From positions 1-64,000 of the forward strand of contig CAZIJU010000002.1 in the NCBI GenBank assembly GCA_964539745.1: a stretch of DNA of 64,000 nt. The letters run 5' to 3'. The stretch's first letter is position 1. Every line of letters begins with the position of its first letter. The position numbers and the translations under genes were made by a program. Positions 61,797 through 64,000 of the stretch are shown here, one piece after another. The DNA comes from DSNY01 sp964539745. GTDB taxonomy: Bacteria; Pseudomonadota; Gammaproteobacteria; Burkholderiales; Burkholderiaceae_F. The notes below the pieces were generated by a model. The model saw only the letters and a list, made by a program, of their open reading frames with translations, searched no databases and was not told the DNA's origin.

Positions 61797-61975
61797 TCGT
61801 GCGCCGGCGCACCTGGTCGTACCGGCTCGCGGGCCAGTGCTTTCCGCAGACGATTTCGTTCGCCGACCGCGTCACCGCCGCGATGGCGCGGCGCTACCTG
61901 CGCAGCACGGTCGGCAATCCACTCGAGCTGTGGGCACGCGGCGGCAACGAAGCGAGGCCGTCTCACCTTTGACCG
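61793..61975 (+). CDS. small protein of unknown function, about 59 residues
   Basis: Begins MIVRRRTWSYRLAGQCFPQT and contains ADRVTAAMARRYLRSTVGNPLELWAR; basic, without signal peptide or membrane segment. Translation is coupled to the gene before it by a four-base overlap, and AGGAA lies upstream. The stop TGA lies near 61971. No family recognised. Confidence 0.55.
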
Positions 61976-62032
61976 CGCCGGTGCGCTCGGTCTGGCGTGC
62001 GCCGCGCGACGTCGAGCGTTACCGTCGGGCCG

Positions 62033-64000
62033 CTACTTCCCCCAGGCATCTCTGAGCGTCACCGCCAGATTGAACACCGGCCGCTCGCGCGAGTGATCCT
62101 TGCGATCCGCGACGAAGTAGCCGTTGCGCTCGAACTGGAATTTGTCGTCCGGCAGTGCGTCGGCGAGCGCGGTTTCGACGTACGCGCGCAGCACAGTCTT
62201 GCTGTCGGGATTCAACAGCTCGAGATAATTCTTCTCTCCGGCGTCGGGCTGCGGGTCGGTGAACAGGCGGTCGTACAGACGCACCTCCGCGGGCACGCTC
62301 GCGTGCACCGGCAGCCAGTGGATCGCGGTCCTGGTCTTGACGCTGTTCTGGCCCGGCGAGCCGCTGCGGGTCTCGGGCAGATACTCGGCGTGTACAGCGA
62401 TCACGTTGCCCGCGGCGTCCTTGTCGACGCCGGTGGCGCGCACCACGTAGGCGAAACGCAGTCGCACCGGATTGCCGGGCGCGCCTGCCGGCCCCAGCGC
62501 CAGGCGGAAGTAATCGGCCGGCGGGTTCTCCATGAAGTCGTCGGCTTCGATCCACAGTTCGCGCGCGAATGGGATCGTGCGCATACCCAGCTCGGGCTTG
62601 TGCGGATGCACCGGGATGGCGAAGTCCTCGGTCTGCCCGGCGGGATAGTTATCGAGGATCAGCCTGATCGGCCTGAGCACAGCCGTCGCGCGCGGTGCAC
62701 GCGAGTCGAGGTCGTCGCGTAGCGCCTGTTCGAGCACCGCGTAGTCGATCCACTGCGGGCTTTTGCTGACGCCGATGCGGTCCATGAACAACTGGATCGA
62801 CTGCGGCGTGTAGCCGCGCCGGCGTAGCCCGACGATCGTCGGCATGCGCGGGTCGTCCCATCCCTCGACGTGCTTGTCCTCGACGAGCTGGATCAGCTTG
62901 CGCTTGCTCATCACTACATACGTCAGGTTCAGCCGGTTGAACTCGTGCTGGTGCGGCAGCAGGAACGGGTTGGGCTTGCGCTCGTCGAGCGCGGCCTGCA
63001 GAAGCGGCGTGAAGCATTCGGGGTGTTCGCGCAGCAGCTTGAAAAACTCGTCGGCGTCGTTGACCGCCAGATCCGGGTTCCTGCTCCAGCTCGCGAACAT
63101 CGCCTCCGCGCGCCGCTCGTAGCGCGAATGGCCGAGCTTTTCCGCGAAGTTCCGGCAGTGCAGCGCGAACTGGCGTTTGGCTTCGACGCCTTCGGCGGCG
63201 ATCTGTTCGATCATGCGCTTGGCCGCCTCGAACTGCGGCCGTCGCAGCACCGGCACGATGCGTTCCAGCGTCCAGTCATAAAAGGGCCGCTGGTCTTCGA
63301 ACTCGAGCGTGCAGATCGAGTGCGTGATGTTTTCCAGCGCGTCCTCGATCGGATGCGCGTACGCGTACATCGGGTAGATGCACCACGCGTTGCCCGTCAT
63401 GTGGTGCTCGGCGAACCGGATCCGATAGATCGTCGGGTCGCGCATGTTGATGTTGGGCGAGGCCATGTCGATCTTCGCCCGCAGCACCATGCTGCCCTCG
63501 GCGTGTCTGCCTGCCCGCATCTCGCGGAACAGCCGCAGGCTCTCCTCGATCGGCCGGTTGCGGTATGGCGAATCGATCCCCGGTTCGGTCAGCGTGCCGC
63601 GCGCGGCGCGCATCTGTTCCGCGCTCTGCTCGTCGACGTAGGCGTAGCCGGTCGCGATCAGGTACTCGGCGAAGCGGTACATATCCTCGAAGTAGTCCGA
63701 GGCGTGGTACAGGTTGCGCTCGATGCCTGCCGGCGTCGGATGCTCCCAGTCGAAGCCGAGCCAGCGCACCGATTCGAGGATCGATTCGACGTACTCCTGG
63801 TCCTCCTTGACCGGATTGGTGTCGTCGAAGCGCATGTGGCAGCGGCCGCCGAAGTCGCGCGCCAGGCCGAAGTTCAGGCAGATCGACTTTGCGTGTCCGA
63901 TGTGCAGGTAGCCGTTCGGCTCCGGCGGAAAACGCGTGCGGATCCGCGCAGGGTCCTTCGGCGCGTGCTCGTGGATGTCGTACACGCCCGGGCGTCCGGC
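62033..64000 (-). CDS. glnS: glutaminyl-tRNA synthetase, 5'-partial
   Basis: Charges tRNA-Gln. The class I signature HIGH is in PPEPNGYLHIGHAKS, and the KMSKS-type loop is VMSKRKLIQLVE. FDDTNPVKEDQEYVESI and the two C-terminal anticodon-binding barrels (ending NLAVTLRDAWGK) are present. About 655 residues are visible; the frame is still open at base 64000, and the residues before DPARIRTRFPPEPNG belong to the normal N-terminal stretch, so the true start lies beyond the edge. A GTG at 63985 is not the likely start. Confidence 0.95.
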   Translation of the reverse strand, partial: AGRPGVYDIHEHAPKDPARIRTRFPPEPNGYLHIGHAKSICLNFGLARDFGGRCHMRFDDTNPVKEDQEYVESILESVRWLGFDWEHPTPAGIERNLYHASDYFEDMYRFAEYLIATGYAYVDEQSAEQMRAARGTLTEPGIDSPYRNRPIEESLRLFREMRAGRHAEGSMVLRAKIDMASPNINMRDPTIYRIRFAEHHMTGNAWCIYPMYAYAHPIEDALENITHSICTLEFEDQRPFYDWTLERIVPVLRRPQFEAAKRMIEQIAAEGVEAKRQFALHCRNFAEKLGHSRYERRAEAMFASWSRNPDLAVNDADEFFKLLREHPECFTPLLQAALDERKPNPFLLPHQHEFNRLNLTYVVMSKRKLIQLVEDKHVEGWDDPRMPTIVGLRRRGYTPQSIQLFMDRIGVSKSPQWIDYAVLEQALRDDLDSRAPRATAVLRPIRLILDNYPAGQTEDFAIPVHPHKPELGMRTIPFARELWIEADDFMENPPADYFRLALGPAGAPGNPVRLRFAYVVRATGVDKDAAGNVIAVHAEYLPETRSGSPGQNSVKTRTAIHWLPVHASVPAEVRLYDRLFTDPQPDAGEKNYLELLNPDSKTVLRAYVETALADALPDDKFQFERNGYFVADRKDHSRERPVFNLAVTLRDAWGK

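Overview
The window is GC-rich chromosomal DNA (nearly every third codon position is G or C) from a proteobacterium. The best fit is a betaproteobacterium of the Burkholderiales type, judging from a Bug/TctC-type solute-binding receptor, a second infA beside a cold-shock gene, an EamA/RarD exporter, a DmlR/DmlA-like pair and the look of the housekeeping proteins. This placement is inference; there is no rRNA in the window. A run of ten N at 12096-12105 shows that this is a scaffold from a draft or metagenome assembly. I found no tRNA, rRNA, CRISPR array, transposase or prophage genes.

Layout. 1-4644 (+) is a tight operon: a MoxR/CoxD-type AAA ATPase (5' end cut by the window), a small membrane protein, malonyl-CoA decarboxylase, a CoxE-type VWA protein and CoxG. 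4687-9550 holds a DSD1-type PLP aldolase (-), then dcd, an HDOD-GAF protein, tcdA and a universal stress protein (+). 9636-15384 holds an acyl-CoA ligase (-), two coupled hemerythrins (+), then a Rieske oxygenase, a DsbA-like protein and two small exported or membrane proteins (-). 15704-18947 holds a TIG-repeat metalloprotease lipoprotein and a VOC protein.

19278-28809 is an alpha-glucan cluster: glgX, a single 1683-residue MalQ-TreY fusion, and glgB. Glucokinase follows on the opposite strand. 29918-35795 has a GNAT protein and an RhlE-like helicase (-), then a TetR-MFP-ABC-ABC2 efflux operon with a perfect 20-bp palindrome just before the regulator. 35979-42206 has aminopeptidase P, a DM13 protein, a nuclease, a DegS-like protease, an archaeal-type fructose-1,6-bisphosphate aldolase/phosphatase and an FKBP. 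42221-49919 has rarD, an NsrR-like regulator with a 23-bp candidate operator, two half-size chromate transporters, rsgA, an alpha/beta hydrolase, a GNAT protein, a cold-shock gene, a DUF427 protein and a HIT protein.

50037-54804 has a small secreted protein broken by an in-frame TAG, a cyclase-NTPase-TPR regulator, a lipoprotein, a 59-residue exported peptide and an orphan Hcp. 54868-60293 has a quinone reductase, then a Bug receptor and a tartrate/D-malate dehydrogenase divergent from a LysR regulator and an MFS transporter. 60421-64000 has infA, a second cold-shock gene, two coupled small unknown genes and glnS, whose 5' end is cut by the window edge.

The most interesting signals are regulatory. 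FNR/ANR-type half-site pairs (TTGAY-N4-RTCAA) lie upstream of the universal stress gene and the archaeal-type FBP aldolase/phosphatase (both perfect), and of the hemerythrin pair and the Rieske oxygenase (9 of 10 each). All lie about 28-31 bases before the start of a possible -10 box, the spacing of class II FNR promoters; the -10 at the hemerythrin pair is poor. Together with the NsrR-like regulator this suggests low-oxygen and nitric-oxide responses. The two cold-shock genes, 12 kb apart, share the same promoter layout and blocks of a roughly 165-base leader.
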